From: Mesorhizobium sp. M8A.F.Ca.ET.218.01.1.1
GTDB lineage: Bacteria; Pseudomonadota; Alphaproteobacteria; Rhizobiales; Rhizobiaceae
Direction: 5' to 3'
Assembly (NCBI RefSeq): GCF_004791165.1
Contig: NZ_SRUZ01000001.1
Location: forward strand, 602,382-666,381
DNA length: 64,000 nt
A program made the position numbers and the translations under genes. Positions within the stretch are counted from its first letter, which is position 1; each line of letters begins with the position of its first letter. Shown here in pieces: positions 1 to 8,775 of the stretch. The notes under the pieces were generated by a model. It did not search any database. It saw only the letters and a list, made by a program, of their open reading frames with translations, and was not told where the DNA came from.

Positions 1-38
1 CGGGGAGAAGGTGGCCGCGCAAGCGGCCGGATGAGGGG
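1..38. repeat. RIME-like intergenic inverted repeat, cut by the window edge
   Basis: The first 38 bases carry the GGGGAGAAGG block, an inverted GCGGCC core and the GATGAGGGG block. The same blocks recur at 2650-2698, 14557-14733, 37151-37283, 43885-44053 and 54174-54395. It lies just downstream of the ilvD stop codon, the usual position for such elements. The other arm falls outside the window. Confidence 0.6.
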
Positions 39-51
39 GCCGGCGCGAACC

Positions 52-1896
52 TTACTCCGGCACGTGCCTCACCGCGCCCTTGTCGGCGCTGGTGGCGAAG
101 GCGGCGTAGGCGCGCAGCGCGGTCGTCACCTTGCGCTTGCGCTTTTCCTCCGGCTTCCAGGCGTTCGCGCCCTTGGCCTCCATCGCCGCGCGGCGCGCGT
201 CGAGTTCGGCGTCGCTGACGGCCAAGCGGATGGTACGGTTGGGGATGTCGATCTCGATCGTGTCGCCCTCATGCACCAGCCCGATCAGCCCGCCTTCCGC
301 CGCTTCCGGCGAAGCATGGCCGATCGACAGGCCCGACGTGCCGCCGGAGAAGCGTCCGTCGGTGACCAGCGCGCAGGCCTTGCCGAGGCCCTTCGACTTC
401 AGGTAGCTGGTCGGGTAGAGCATCTCCTGCATGCCGGGGCCGCCGCGCGGGCCCTCATAGCGGATGACGACGACATCGCCGGCCTTGATCTCATTGGCGA
501 GGATCGCCTTGACGCTGGCGTCCTGGCTTTCGAAGACGCGAGCCGGACCGGTGAATTTCAGGATCGACTCGTCGACACCGGCCGTCTTCACGATGCAGCC
601 GTCGAGCGCCAGATTGCCTTTCAGGACGGCGAGGCCGCCGTCCTTGGAGAATGGCGTCTTCGCCGAGCGGATGACGCCGGTCTCGCGGTTCGTGTCGAGC
701 TCGTCCCAACGGCGGTCCTGGCTGAAGGCGACCTGCGTCGGCACGCCGCCGGGAGCGGCGAGGAAGAAGTCGCGCACATTCTGGCTCGAGGTGCGCGAAA
801 TATCCCAATGGTCGAGCGCTTCGCCGAGGCTGGCGGTGTGCACCGTCGGCAGGTCGCGGTTGATCAGTCCGGCCTCGTCGAGTTGGCCGAGGATGGCCAT
901 GATGCCGCCGGCGCGGTGGACGTCTTCCATGTGCACGTCCGACTTGGCCGGCGCCACCTTGCACAGCACCGGCACGCGCCGCGACAGCCGGTCGATGTCT
1001 TCCATGGTGAAGTCGACCTCGCCCTCATGCGCGGCGGCCAGGATGTGCAGCACGGTGTTGGTCGAGCCGCCCATGGCGATGTCAAGCGTCATGGCGTTCT
1101 CGAAGGCGCCCTTGGAAGCGATGCTGCGCGGCAATGCGCTCTCGTCATCCTGTTCGTAATAGCGCTGGGCGAGATCGACGACGAGATGGCCGGCCTCGAC
1201 GAACAGCCGCTTGCGGTCGGCATGCGTGGCCAGTGTCGAGCCGTTGCCGGGCAGCGAAAGCCCCAGCGCCTCGGTCAAACAATTCATCGAATTGGCGGTG
1301 AACATGCCGGAGCACGAACCGCAGGTCGGACAGGCCGAGCGCTCGATGACCTTGACGTCCTCGTCAGAGATCTTGTCGTCGGCGGCCGCGACCATGGCGT
1401 CGACAAGGTCGAGCGCCTGGGTCTTGCCGGCCAGCACGACCTTGCCGGCTTCCATCGGTCCGCCGGAGACGAAGACGGTCGGGATGTTGAGGCGCAGCGA
1501 GGCCATCAGCATGCCGGGGGTGATCTTGTCGCAGTTGGAGATGCAGACCATGGCGTCGGCGCAATGGGCGTTGACCATGTATTCGACGGAATCGGCGATC
1601 AGTTCGCGCGACGGCAGCGAATAGAGCATGCCGTCATGGCCCATGGCGATGCCGTCATCGACGGCGATGGTGTTGAATTCCTTGGCGACGCCGCCGGCCT
1701 TCTCGATCTCGCGCGCGACGAGCTGGCCAAGGTCCTTCAGATGGACATGGCCAGGCACGAATTGGGTGAAGGAATTGACTACCGCGATGATCGGCTTGCC
1801 GAAATCACTGTCCTTCATGCCGGTGGCGCGCCACAGGCCGCGGGCGCCGGCCATGTTGCGGCCATGGGTGGTGGTGCGGGAACGATAGGCGGGCAT
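52..1896 (-). CDS. ilvD: Dihydroxy-acid dehydratase
   Basis: This cytoplasmic Fe-S enzyme dehydrates 2,3-dihydroxy-3-methylbutanoate and its ethyl homologue to the 2-keto acids, the third step of valine and isoleucine synthesis. The 614-residue product has the normal family length. Cluster and metal motifs are visible: CISNCDK (Cys118, Cys122), [10 protein letters not shown] (Cys189, Cys192, Cys195) and the C-terminal GRFSGGTSG segment. The N-terminus [12 protein letters not shown] is typical of the family and supports the start. It is transcribed alone, divergent from the VOC gene, with a 268-base gap between them. No leader peptide or attenuator was recognised there. Confidence 0.97.
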   Translation of the reverse strand: MPAYRSRTTTHGRNMAGARGLWRATGMKDSDFGKPIIAVVNSFTQFVPGHVHLKDLGQLVAREIEKAGGVAKEFNTIAVDDGIAMGHDGMLYSLPSRELIADSVEYMVNAHCADAMVCISNCDKITPGMLMASLRLNIPTVFVSGGPMEAGKVVLAGKTQALDLVDAMVAAADDKISDEDVKVIERSACPTCGSCSGMFTANSMNCLTEALGLSLPGNGSTLATHADRKRLFVEAGHLVVDLAQRYYEQDDESALPRSIASKGAFENAMTLDIAMGGSTNTVLHILAAAHEGEVDFTMEDIDRLSRRVPVLCKVAPAKSDVHMEDVHRAGGIMAILGQLDEAGLINRDLPTVHTASLGEALDHWDISRTSSQNVRDFFLAAPGGVPTQVAFSQDRRWDELDTNRETGVIRSAKTPFSKDGGLAVLKGNLALDGCIVKTAGVDESILKFTGPARVFESQDASVKAILANEIKAGDVVVIRYEGPRGGPGMQEMLYPTSYLKSKGLGKACALVTDGRFSGGTSGLSIGHASPEAAEGGLIGLVHEGDTIEIDIPNRTIRLAVSDAELDARRAAMEAKGANAWKPEEKRKRKVTTALRAYAAFATSADKGAVRHVPE

Positions 1897-2164
1897 GAAT
1901 TTTCCTTGGCTGGCTTGGCTGCGCTCGGTGAGGAGCGTGGCGGCGCTGAATTTTGATCGCAGGGTTTATAGACCGGCAAGTATGGTCTGGCCACATTTTT
2001 GCAATGCGCCAGAGTCTTACCGAAAATCGGCGTCTGCAAAAAAATTGCATGCCCTGTCGGATCGCGCGCCGGACGCCCGTCCTTGGTTCAACGGCAAGGG
2101 AATGGCACCATTCCCGGAGCCAGCCGTTTCACCGTAGCAGCAAGAAGCAACCGAGGAGCGCGAC

Positions 2165-2635
2165 ATGCAAAAGATCACCACCTGCCTGTGGTTCGACGAC
2201 CAGGCCGAAGAGGCGATGAATTTCTACGTCTCCATTTTCAAGAACTCGAAGGTGCTGAGCGTGATGCGCTGGCCAGAGGGTCATGCAAATGAAGGCAAGG
2301 CGCTGGTGACCACGTTCGAACTCGACGGCGTGCAGTTCCAGGCGCTCAACGGCGGACCGCAATTCAAGTTCAACGAGGCAATGTCGCAGTCGATCGACTG
2401 CAAGACGCAGGAAGAGGTCGATTATTTCTGGGACAGGCTCATCGAAGGCGGTGGCGAACCGTCGCAATGCAGCTGGCTGAAAGACAAGTTCGGTGTCTCC
2501 TGGCAGGTCGTGCCGGAGCAACTGCCGAGGCTGCTTCAGGACCCGGACAGGGCCAAGGCCGGCCGGGTGATGTCGGCGATGATGCAGATGGGCAAGATCG
2601 AGATCGACAAATTGGAGGCGGCGGCGAAAGAATAG
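2165..2635 (+). CDS. VOC-superfamily protein (PhnB / glyoxalase-like)
   Basis: The 156-residue protein starts MQKITTCLWFDDQAEEAMNF, the hallmark of the PhnB-like branch of the vicinal oxygen chelate fold. That branch is often mislabelled 3-demethylubiquinone-9 methyltransferase. The start is preceded by GAGGAGCGAC, a good ribosome binding site. The WQVVPEQLPRLL stretch near residue 118 is typical of this branch. There is no methyltransferase motif, so the older methyltransferase name should not be used. The reaction is unknown. It is a single gene between ilvD and prfC. Confidence 0.85.
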   Translation: MQKITTCLWFDDQAEEAMNFYVSIFKNSKVLSVMRWPEGHANEGKALVTTFELDGVQFQALNGGPQFKFNEAMSQSIDCKTQEEVDYFWDRLIEGGGEPSQCSWLKDKFGVSWQVVPEQLPRLLQDPDRAKAGRVMSAMMQMGKIEIDKLEAAAKE

Positions 2636-2649
2636 TCAACGCCGGCGCT

Positions 2650-2698
2650 GCCCCTCATCCGCCCTTCGGGCACCTTCTCCCCGTGAACGGGGAGAAGG
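2650..2698. repeat. RIME-like inverted repeat
   Basis: A CCCCTCATCCG block, a GCCC-TTC-GGGC hairpin and a CTTCTCCCC-GTGAA-CGGGGAGAAG hairpin lie in the gap between the convergent VOC gene and prfC. The second hairpin has perfect 9-base arms. It belongs to the same family as the element at the window start and may also act as a bidirectional transcript stabiliser or terminator. Confidence 0.7.
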
Positions 2699-2709
2699 AA
2701 AGAGGGCTG

Positions 2710-4302
2710 TTACGCCGCCTTGTCGCGGACCTGATAATCCTTGATCGTGGCGAAGCGGATCGCCTTCCAGCGCTCGGCTTCGTAGTTCAGCGAGAAGGCG
2801 TGCTGGGCGAGGAACACCGGGTCGTTGTCGAGGTCGCGGGCGATGTCGCCGCGATGCGCTTCGATGAAGCGAAGCACTTCGGCCTTGTCGTCGGCCGAGA
2901 TCCAGCGGCAGACCGAAAAGCGCGACATTTCGAACTCGACGGGCAGCGTGTATTCGAAGTTCAGCCGCTCTTTCAGCACATCCAGCTGCAGGGCGCCGAC
3001 GACACCGACGATGGCCGGCGAACCATCTTCCGGCGAAAACAGCTGCACGACGCCTTCCTCGGCCATCTGGTGCAGCGCTTCCTTCAACTTCTTGGCCTTC
3101 ATCGCGTCGCCGAGGCGCACGCGGCGCAGGATTTCCGGGGCGAAATTCGGCACGCCGCGAAACAGGATTTCCTCGCCCTCGGTCAACGTGTCGCCGATGC
3201 GCAGCGTGCCGTGGTTGGGGATGCCGACGACATCACCGGCGAAAGCCTCGTCGGCGGTGACGCGGGTGCGGGCGAAGAAGAATTGCGGCGCCGAGAGTGA
3301 CATCGGCTTCCCCGTGCGCACCAGCTTGGCCTTCATGCCGCGCTCGAGCTTGCCCGAGCAGACGCGCACGAAGGCGATGCGGTCGCGATGGTTGGGATCC
3401 ATGTTGGCCTGGATCTTGAAGACGAAGGAGGTCATCTTCTCCTCCGTCGCCTCGATAGTGCGGGTGTCGGCCTCCTGCGCGCGCGGTGGCGGCCCGAAGG
3501 CGCCAAGCGCCTCGATCAGGTCGCGCACGCCGTAATTGCGCAGCGCCGAGCCGAAATAGACTGGTGTCAGATGGCCTTCGCGAAAAGCGTCGATGTCGAG
3601 CGGACGGCAGGCTTCGCGCGCCAGTTCGAGTTCCTCGATGAAGGCCTCGCGCTCATTTTCCGGCAGAAGGCCGGCAACGCGGTTGGAATCGGGACCGTTG
3701 ACCGGCGTGCGCTCCTTCTCGTCGTCGCCCTTGCGCACGGCATTCAGCGCCAGGTGATAGGTGCCGGAGAAGGTCTTGCCACGGCCGATCGGCCAGGTGA
3801 TGGGCGCGGTGTCCAGCGCCAGCTTCTGCTCGATCTCGTCCAAAATCTCGAACGGATCGCGGCTTTCGCGGTCCATCTTGTTGACGAAGGTGATGATCGG
3901 GATGTCGCGCAGCCGGCAGACCTCGAACAGTTTCAGCGTGCGCGGCTCGATGCCCTTGGCGGCATCGATGACCATGACGGCCGAGTCGACCGCCGACAGC
4001 GTGCGATAGGTATCGTCGGCGAAGTCCTCGTGGCCGGGCGTGTCGAGCAGGTTGAAGACGTTGTCCTCATATTCGAAGGTCATCACCGAGGTGACGACCG
4101 AAATGCCGCGCTCGCGCTCGATCTTCATCCAGTCGGAACGCGTCTGGATACGGTCCTTCTTGGCCTTGACCTCGCCGGCAAGCTGGATGGCGCCGCCGAA
4201 CAGCAGCAGCTTTTCGGTCAGCGTCGTCTTGCCGGCGTCGGGGTGGGCGATGATCGCGAAAGTGCGGCGGCGCGCCACTTCCTCTGGTATTGTATCGGGC
4301 AT
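2710..4302 (-). CDS. prfC: Peptide chain release factor 3
   Basis: RF3 is the translational GTPase that recycles RF1/RF2 from the ribosome after peptide release. The 530-residue length matches the family. The G1 loop AHPDAGKTTLTEKLL lies near residues 19-33, G3 DTPGHEDF near 90 and G4 NKMDRE near 140. The domain II and III regions follow in the usual order. The gene runs convergent to the VOC gene and is divergent from the DAO-type oxidoreductase, so it is probably monocistronic. Confidence 0.97.
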   Translation of the reverse strand: MPDTIPEEVARRRTFAIIAHPDAGKTTLTEKLLLFGGAIQLAGEVKAKKDRIQTRSDWMKIERERGISVVTSVMTFEYEDNVFNLLDTPGHEDFADDTYRTLSAVDSAVMVIDAAKGIEPRTLKLFEVCRLRDIPIITFVNKMDRESRDPFEILDEIEQKLALDTAPITWPIGRGKTFSGTYHLALNAVRKGDDEKERTPVNGPDSNRVAGLLPENEREAFIEELELAREACRPLDIDAFREGHLTPVYFGSALRNYGVRDLIEALGAFGPPPRAQEADTRTIEATEEKMTSFVFKIQANMDPNHRDRIAFVRVCSGKLERGMKAKLVRTGKPMSLSAPQFFFARTRVTADEAFAGDVVGIPNHGTLRIGDTLTEGEEILFRGVPNFAPEILRRVRLGDAMKAKKLKEALHQMAEEGVVQLFSPEDGSPAIVGVVGALQLDVLKERLNFEYTLPVEFEMSRFSVCRWISADDKAEVLRFIEAHRGDIARDLDNDPVFLAQHAFSLNYEAERWKAIRFATIKDYQVRDKAA

Positions 4303-4508
4303 TCTGTTGGGATTTCCGTGTGACAGGCCGGGCTTCTAGCAGCGCTACGCCGGGCTGTCGACCGTTCCGGCGGCACGGATGCCGCCGGATGCCGTCTCTC
4401 TGCTGAAGCCAGCAATGGCCGGGAGCCGTGTATTTCAACATTGGCAAGCGGCCATAGGAATGCCACTTGGATGAACATCCCTTGGAATCAGGAGACAGAG
4501 GAGTGACC

Positions 4509-5582
4509 ATGGCTGCGTCGAAACAAGTGATCGTCATCGGCGCCGGCATTATTGGTGCCTCGGTTGCCTGGCATCTGACCAGAGCTGGCGCGCAGGTGAC
4601 GGTCATTGCCGACAGCGCGCCGGGCGGCGTGGCGACGCCGAACTCGTTTGCCTGGATCAACGCCAGTTGGGGCAATCCGGAAACCTATTTCCGGCTGCGC
4701 ATCCGTGCCATGGCCGAGTGGAAGCGACTTGCAAATGATTTGCCCGGCCTGCCGCTGGCCTGGTGCGGCGGCCTGAACTGGGACCTGCAGGCGGAGAGGC
4801 TCGAAGCCTATGCGGACGAGCATTCGGCCTGGGGCTACGGCATCGAACGGGTTGGCCGAGAGCAGGTGGCACGCATTGAGCCCAATCTCGCCGAGCCTCC
4901 AGATTTTGCCTTGCATATCGCTGAGGAAGGTGTCGCCGAGCCCGCGGCCACAGCGAAGGCGCTGCTGGCGGATGCAGCGCGGCAAGGCGCGCGCATCCTC
5001 TCCGGCACGGTGACCGCGCTGGCCCAGAGCAACGGCAGGATTACCGGCGTGGACACATCACATGGGCTCGTTGCCGCCGACGAGGTGGTGATCGCCGCTG
5101 GCGTCGGCTCTCCGGATATTGCGGCGACGGCCGGCATCACCTTGCCGATCGAGACGCCGCCCGGCCTTATCGTCCATTCGCGGCCTTACAGGAAATTGCT
5201 CAACGGACTGGTGCACGCCGAGAGGCTACACATGCGCCAGACCGCCGAGGGCCGCATCATCGCCGGCTCGGATTTCGCCGGCGGCGATCCCGGTATGGAC
5301 GCCGAAGCGACCGCCCGCGCGCTGTTCGCGGTCACGAAAGCAGCATTGCGTGGCGCCGAGGGGCTGGAACTCGATTTCCACACCATTGGCTACCGCCCCA
5401 ATCCGATCGACGGCTTTCCGATCATCGGCCGCGCCGAGGGCCTGGATGGGCTCTACGTCGCGGTCATGCATTCCGGCATCACGCTGGCACCAGCCGTCGG
5501 CCTGTTTGCCGCGCGGGAGATTCTTGAAGGCGAGCGCGATGCATTGTTGGCGCCTTACGGGCTGGCGCGGTTTGCGCAGTAG
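4509..5582 (+). CDS. FAD-dependent oxidoreductase, DAO family
   Basis: The 357-residue protein begins MAASKQVIVIGAGIIGASVA, a Rossmann dinucleotide-binding motif (GxGxxG at about residues 11-16) characteristic of D-amino-acid-oxidase/glycine-oxidase type flavoenzymes. A second FAD contact region is visible near the C-terminus (RPNPIDGFPIIG and HSGITLAPAVG). An upstream in-frame ATG exists at 4467, but GGAGACAGAGGAG lies just before 4509, so that start is preferred. The gene stands alone between prfC and a large inverted repeat. The amine or amino-acid substrate cannot be told from sequence; sarcosine, glycine or D-amino acids are all possible. Confidence 0.85.
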   Translation: MAASKQVIVIGAGIIGASVAWHLTRAGAQVTVIADSAPGGVATPNSFAWINASWGNPETYFRLRIRAMAEWKRLANDLPGLPLAWCGGLNWDLQAERLEAYADEHSAWGYGIERVGREQVARIEPNLAEPPDFALHIAEEGVAEPAATAKALLADAARQGARILSGTVTALAQSNGRITGVDTSHGLVAADEVVIAAGVGSPDIAATAGITLPIETPPGLIVHSRPYRKLLNGLVHAERLHMRQTAEGRIIAGSDFAGGDPGMDAEATARALFAVTKAALRGAEGLELDFHTIGYRPNPIDGFPIIGRAEGLDGLYVAVMHSGITLAPAVGLFAAREILEGERDALLAPYGLARFAQ

Positions 5583-5613
5583 CAATGGCTGCTTCCGAGG
5601 CGGCACTCTACGG

Positions 5614-5765
5614 CGCCCCCCTCTGTCCTGCCGGACATCTCCCCTACAAGTGGGAGACGTCAGCTTCGCCGGCGGCTTCGCTCTTCAACGTTCGAGATTG
5701 GGAAGGCCATCGCGACATCTGGCCTCCCGCTCTGGGGGAGATGTCCGGCAGGACAGAGAGGGGCG
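5614..5765. repeat. Large inverted repeat (about 31-base arms) between convergent genes
   Basis: Left arm 5614-5644 and right arm 5735-5765 are inverted complements with one mismatch, built on CTGTCCTGCCGGACATCTCCCC. The 90 bases between contain shorter inverted segments. Its arms share the CCTGCCGGACAT core with the element at 37151-37283, so this is a second subtype of the same rhizobial intergenic family. Confidence 0.8.
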
Positions 5766-5791
5766 CGGAGGAACTCGACCGAAACGATTTG

Positions 5792-6592
5792 CTATCCAAC
5801 CAGCGCCAGCTTCGCCGCGACCGGAACGAATGGACTTATGTCGATGCCATCCCTGGTCATGGTGACGAAGCTCGATGGCGGGATCGCCTGCCAGTCGCCG
5901 CCCTCGCGATCGAAGGGCTCGGAGACGATGCAGCGGCCAGCGCCCTTGCGGAAGATGGACGTGTAGAGCGTGGGCGCGTGGGCGTCGGTGGCGTAGCGGA
6001 CCGCATACAGCGCCTGTCCGTCGGAGAAAGCGGCGGTGAGTTTAAGCGCCGGCTCGAGACCGGCGCGGCGAGAGGCTTCCAGCACGCGGCTGGTGGCACG
6101 CGAGACGGCGCCTTGCGGGTCGGCCGAAAGGCCCTCGTCGATCATCAGGAGAAAAAACAGTTCGGAATCGGTGGTGCCTTCGCGCTGGTCGAAGACAGCG
6201 TCGGACAGCGAGTTCTCCAGCGCGCGGCGAATTTTCTCGAAACCGCCGATCTGGCCATTGTGCATGAACGACCAGCGGTCGGAGATGAACGGATGGCAGT
6301 TCATGCGGCTGGTGGCGCCGCCGGTCGAGGCCCTGACATGGGCGAGGAACAGGCCGGACTTGATCTGCCGGCACAGGCTTTTCAGATTGGGGTCGGACCA
6401 GGCCGGCAGGATGTCGCGGTAGAGGCCGGGCTCGGGCCTCTCGCCATACCAGGCAAGGCCGAAACCGTCGCCATTGGTCGGCGACTTGGCTTCCTGGGCG
6501 CAGTGGCTCTGGGCGATCAGCGAGTGACAGGGCGCCGTGAGGATATCTTCGAGAACGACCGCTTCACCGAGATAGGCCGCCCATCGGCACAT
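5792..6592 (-). CDS. Class II glutamine amidotransferase (YafJ/EgtC-like)
   Basis: The 266-residue protein starts MCRWAAYLGE, so Cys2 becomes the N-terminal nucleophile after methionine removal. This defines the start; the reading frame stays open upstream only because it overlaps the next gene. Further Ntn-type amidotransferase motifs are LFLAHVRASTGG, NCHPFISDRWSFMHNGQIGG and GTTDSELFFL. It resembles stand-alone YafJ and the ergothioneine enzyme EgtC. No egtB or egtD is nearby, so the physiological reaction is unknown. It lies 14 bases after the DUF6356 gene and is probably co-transcribed with it. Confidence 0.9.
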   Translation of the reverse strand: MCRWAAYLGEAVVLEDILTAPCHSLIAQSHCAQEAKSPTNGDGFGLAWYGERPEPGLYRDILPAWSDPNLKSLCRQIKSGLFLAHVRASTGGATSRMNCHPFISDRWSFMHNGQIGGFEKIRRALENSLSDAVFDQREGTTDSELFFLLMIDEGLSADPQGAVSRATSRVLEASRRAGLEPALKLTAAFSDGQALYAVRYATDAHAPTLYTSIFRKGAGRCIVSEPFDREGGDWQAIPPSSFVTMTRDGIDISPFVPVAAKLALVG

Positions 6593-6606
6593 CGCTTTGT
6601 CGTCCC

Positions 6607-6855
6607 CTAGGCACGATCCGCAAGCGCCGCCGGCGCATCGACCGTATGATTGCCTCTGTTGTGCGTCCGCTCGTAGAGCTCGCGAATGATTCGGCTGGCG
6701 GTAGTCTCGAAGAGAAATGGCAAGAAAGCGTGAACGAGCGCTGCTCCCGCCGCCATCAGCAGGCGCGACGAGAACCAGGCGGCGAAGGCCATATGGCCGA
6801 AATAGGTTTCGCCGACCTTGGCCGGATGAGAGGTGAAAATGCTTGCGAGCGACAT
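6607..6855 (-). CDS. DUF6356 family small protein
   Basis: This 82-residue protein begins MSLASIFTSHPAKVGETYFGH and carries the LVHAFLPFLFETTASR segment, the pattern of the alphaproteobacterial DUF6356 family. The central part is hydrophobic and may associate with the membrane. Function is unknown. It is the first gene of a probable two-gene unit with the amidotransferase and is divergent from the Lrp-type regulator, whose palindromic upstream region may control both directions. Confidence 0.75.
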   Translation of the reverse strand: MSLASIFTSHPAKVGETYFGHMAFAAWFSSRLLMAAGAALVHAFLPFLFETTASRIIRELYERTHNRGNHTVDAPAALADRA

Positions 6856-6921
6856 GCTGGTTCCCCTTCAGCGCTGGAGCTTCCTGATATGAGTATCCTG
6901 ACACGTCTCACCGGTTCATTG

Positions 6922-6969
6922 GTCCCAAAATATCCTTGTATTTTGCCACTTCATGGGACAAACATCCCA
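6922..6969. promoter_or_regulatory. Nested palindromes upstream of the Lrp-type regulator
   Basis: GTCCCA at 6922-6927 pairs with TGGGAC at 6954-6959. Inside that, CAAAATA at 6926-6932 pairs with TATTTTG at 6939-6945. The TGGGA at 6954 also pairs with TCCCA at 6965-6969. Several phased half-sites between divergent genes fit an autoregulatory Lrp/AsnC operator (inference). Confidence 0.5.
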
Positions 6970-6970
6970 A

Positions 6971-7441
6971 ATGACACTGGAAATCGATGAAATCGACCGA
7001 AAATTGCTTGCCGAATTGCAACGAGACGGCACGTTGTCGGTCGACCAGCTGTCGGAGCGGGTGGCATTGTCGCGCAATGCCTGCTGGCGTCGCGTCAAGC
7101 GGCTGGAGGAAGATCGCGTCATCACCGGCCGCGTGGCGCTGGTCGATGCCGAAAAGCTCGGGCTTGGCCTTTCGGTGTTCATCCTGATCCGCACATCCAA
7201 CCACGACCCGGACTGGCTGCAGAAATTCCGCGCTGCGGTAAGCGGCTTGCCAGAGATCATCGGCGTCTATCGCATGTCTGGCGATCTCGATTATGTACTG
7301 CGCGCCCGTGTCGCCGACGTGAAGGCCTATGACCGGCTCTACCAGCGGCTCATCGCCAAGGTGGCGCTGTCGGATGTTTCCGCCTCCTTCGTCATGGAGG
7401 AGATCAAGGAGACGACGGTGGTTCCGATGGAAGTGCGTTGA
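6971..7441 (+). CDS. Lrp/AsnC family transcriptional regulator
   Basis: The 156-residue protein has an N-terminal winged HTH (IDEIDRKLLAEL, then LSERVALSRNACWRRVKRLE) and a C-terminal RAM ligand-sensing domain containing the GVYRMSGDLDYVL segment. A start at 6953 is also possible. The ATG at 6971 is preferred because 6954-6969 is palindromic and looks like operator DNA; neither start has a clear Shine-Dalgarno. It is divergent from the DUF6356-amidotransferase pair, which may be its target. The effector amino acid cannot be predicted. Confidence 0.9.
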   Translation: MTLEIDEIDRKLLAELQRDGTLSVDQLSERVALSRNACWRRVKRLEEDRVITGRVALVDAEKLGLGLSVFILIRTSNHDPDWLQKFRAAVSGLPEIIGVYRMSGDLDYVLRARVADVKAYDRLYQRLIAKVALSDVSASFVMEEIKETTVVPMEVR

Positions 7442-7537
7442 GCCGCCCTCAGGCCATAGTGATGCCCGAAAGAAAGCCGTTGATAGCCCTGCGGGCGAAT
7501 TGACCGAATCGGCAATCGCGCCGATAGGATCGATTTT

Positions 7538-8023
7538 ATGCGCGCAGCCCTTCAAACACCCTCCGTCATCGGTCCCACCGTCGGCTTCGTCAGGCTGCCG
7601 CATGGCGAGGGACTTCCGCTTCCCGCTTATGAAAGCACCGGCGCCGCCGGCATGGATTTGCGCGCAGCGGTGCCCGAAGACCGGCCGCTTCTGATCCTGC
7701 CGGGCAAGCGCGCTCTGGTGCCGACCGGGCTGATCCTGGAAATTCCCGAAGGGATGGAAGGCCAGGTGCGGCCACGCTCGGGCCTTGCCTTCAAACACGG
7801 CCTTACCGTCCTCAATTCACCCGGCACGGTCGACAGCGACTATCGCGGCGAAGTGAAGGTGCTGCTGGTCAATCTCGGCGACGAGGACTTTGCCGTTACG
7901 CGCGGCATGCGCATTGCCCAGATCGTTTTCGCCGCCGTGACGCAGGTGGCGGTTGAAGAGCGTTCGCTCGCCGGCGGCACGGCGCGCGGCTCGGGCGGAT
8001 TCGGATCGACCGGCACCGCCTGA
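7538..8023 (+). CDS. dut: dUTP diphosphatase
   Basis: Homotrimeric dUTPase hydrolyses dUTP to dUMP, keeping uracil out of DNA and feeding dTMP synthesis. All five family motifs are present in order in 161 residues: [32 protein letters not shown] and the C-terminal P-loop-like [10 protein letters not shown]. It is followed 11 bases later by a HAD-type phosphatase on the same strand, so co-transcription is likely. Confidence 0.97.
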   Translation: MRAALQTPSVIGPTVGFVRLPHGEGLPLPAYESTGAAGMDLRAAVPEDRPLLILPGKRALVPTGLILEIPEGMEGQVRPRSGLAFKHGLTVLNSPGTVDSDYRGEVKVLLVNLGDEDFAVTRGMRIAQIVFAAVTQVAVEERSLAGGTARGSGGFGSTGTA

Positions 8024-8034
8024 TAGCGAATCCA

Positions 8035-8694
8035 ATGCCCTTGCCGAAACTTGTCATCTTCGACTGCGACGGGATCCTGGTCGACACGGAGAACCTCGCC
8101 AACCGACGCCTGGCCGAATGGCTCAGCGCGAGCGGCTATCCAACGACCTTCGAATATTGCCGCAAGAACTTCTCCGGCCGCAGCATGGTCTCGGTGCAGA
8201 AGGAGATCGAGGAGACGACCAGCGCCAGGCTCGGCGCCGATTTCGTCGAGCGCTGGAATGCCGGCCTGCCGGATCTGTTCGCTCATGGCGTCGAGGCGAT
8301 CCCTTATGTCCGGGAGTTCATCGAGGCGGTCCGCGCCGCCGGCCTCGCCTACTGCGTCGCCACCTCGGCCAGGATCTCGAAGATGCACATAACGCTTGGC
8401 CAGACCGGGCTGTTGCCGCTGTTCGAACATGCGATGTTCAGCGCCACCATGGTCTCGCGCGGCAAGCCGTTCCCCGACCTGTTCCTGCATGCGGCCAAAG
8501 CCATGGGCTTCGAGCCGGCCGACTGCATCGTCATCGAGGACAGCGTCGCCGGCACGCAGGCAGGCATCGCTGCCGGCATGCGGGTGTTCTCCTATCATGG
8601 CGACCCCTATTCCGACCGCGACGGCCTGATCCAGGCCGGCGGCATCCTGTTCGACGACATGCGCGAACTCGCCGGGCTGGTGCCGATCCACTGA
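8035..8694 (+). CDS. HAD-superfamily hydrolase (beta-phosphoglucomutase/phosphoglycolate phosphatase-like)
   Basis: The 219-residue protein carries the HAD motifs: motif I FDCDGILVDTE with nucleophile Asp10 and acid/base Asp12, motif II VATSAR, the lysine of motif III in GKPFPDLF, and motif IV VIEDSVAG. The helical insert after motif I is the subclass I cap found in phosphoglycolate phosphatases and sugar-phosphate phosphatases. The substrate is not predictable. It follows dut closely and may be translated from the same mRNA. Confidence 0.9.
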   Translation: MPLPKLVIFDCDGILVDTENLANRRLAEWLSASGYPTTFEYCRKNFSGRSMVSVQKEIEETTSARLGADFVERWNAGLPDLFAHGVEAIPYVREFIEAVRAAGLAYCVATSARISKMHITLGQTGLLPLFEHAMFSATMVSRGKPFPDLFLHAAKAMGFEPADCIVIEDSVAGTQAGIAAGMRVFSYHGDPYSDRDGLIQAGGILFDDMRELAGLVPIH

Positions 8695-8775
8695 TTTTGC
8701 CGGCCGGATGGGCTAATGCATGTCGCCCGGAAGTGTCAGCTTCGCGGTGCTTGCGGTGAGGGGACGATATCAAGC

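Noticed and set aside
31..1956. Open plus-strand frame of 641 codons opposite ilvD
   Set aside because: It is antisense to a full-length ilvD with intact motifs; its product is rich in Arg, Ala, Gly and His, as expected from the complement of a high-GC gene.
1990..2055. TTTTTGCA / TGCAAAAA inverted pair upstream of ilvD as a regulatory site
   Set aside because: The arms are short and AT-rich with a long spacer; not distinguishable from chance without comparison.
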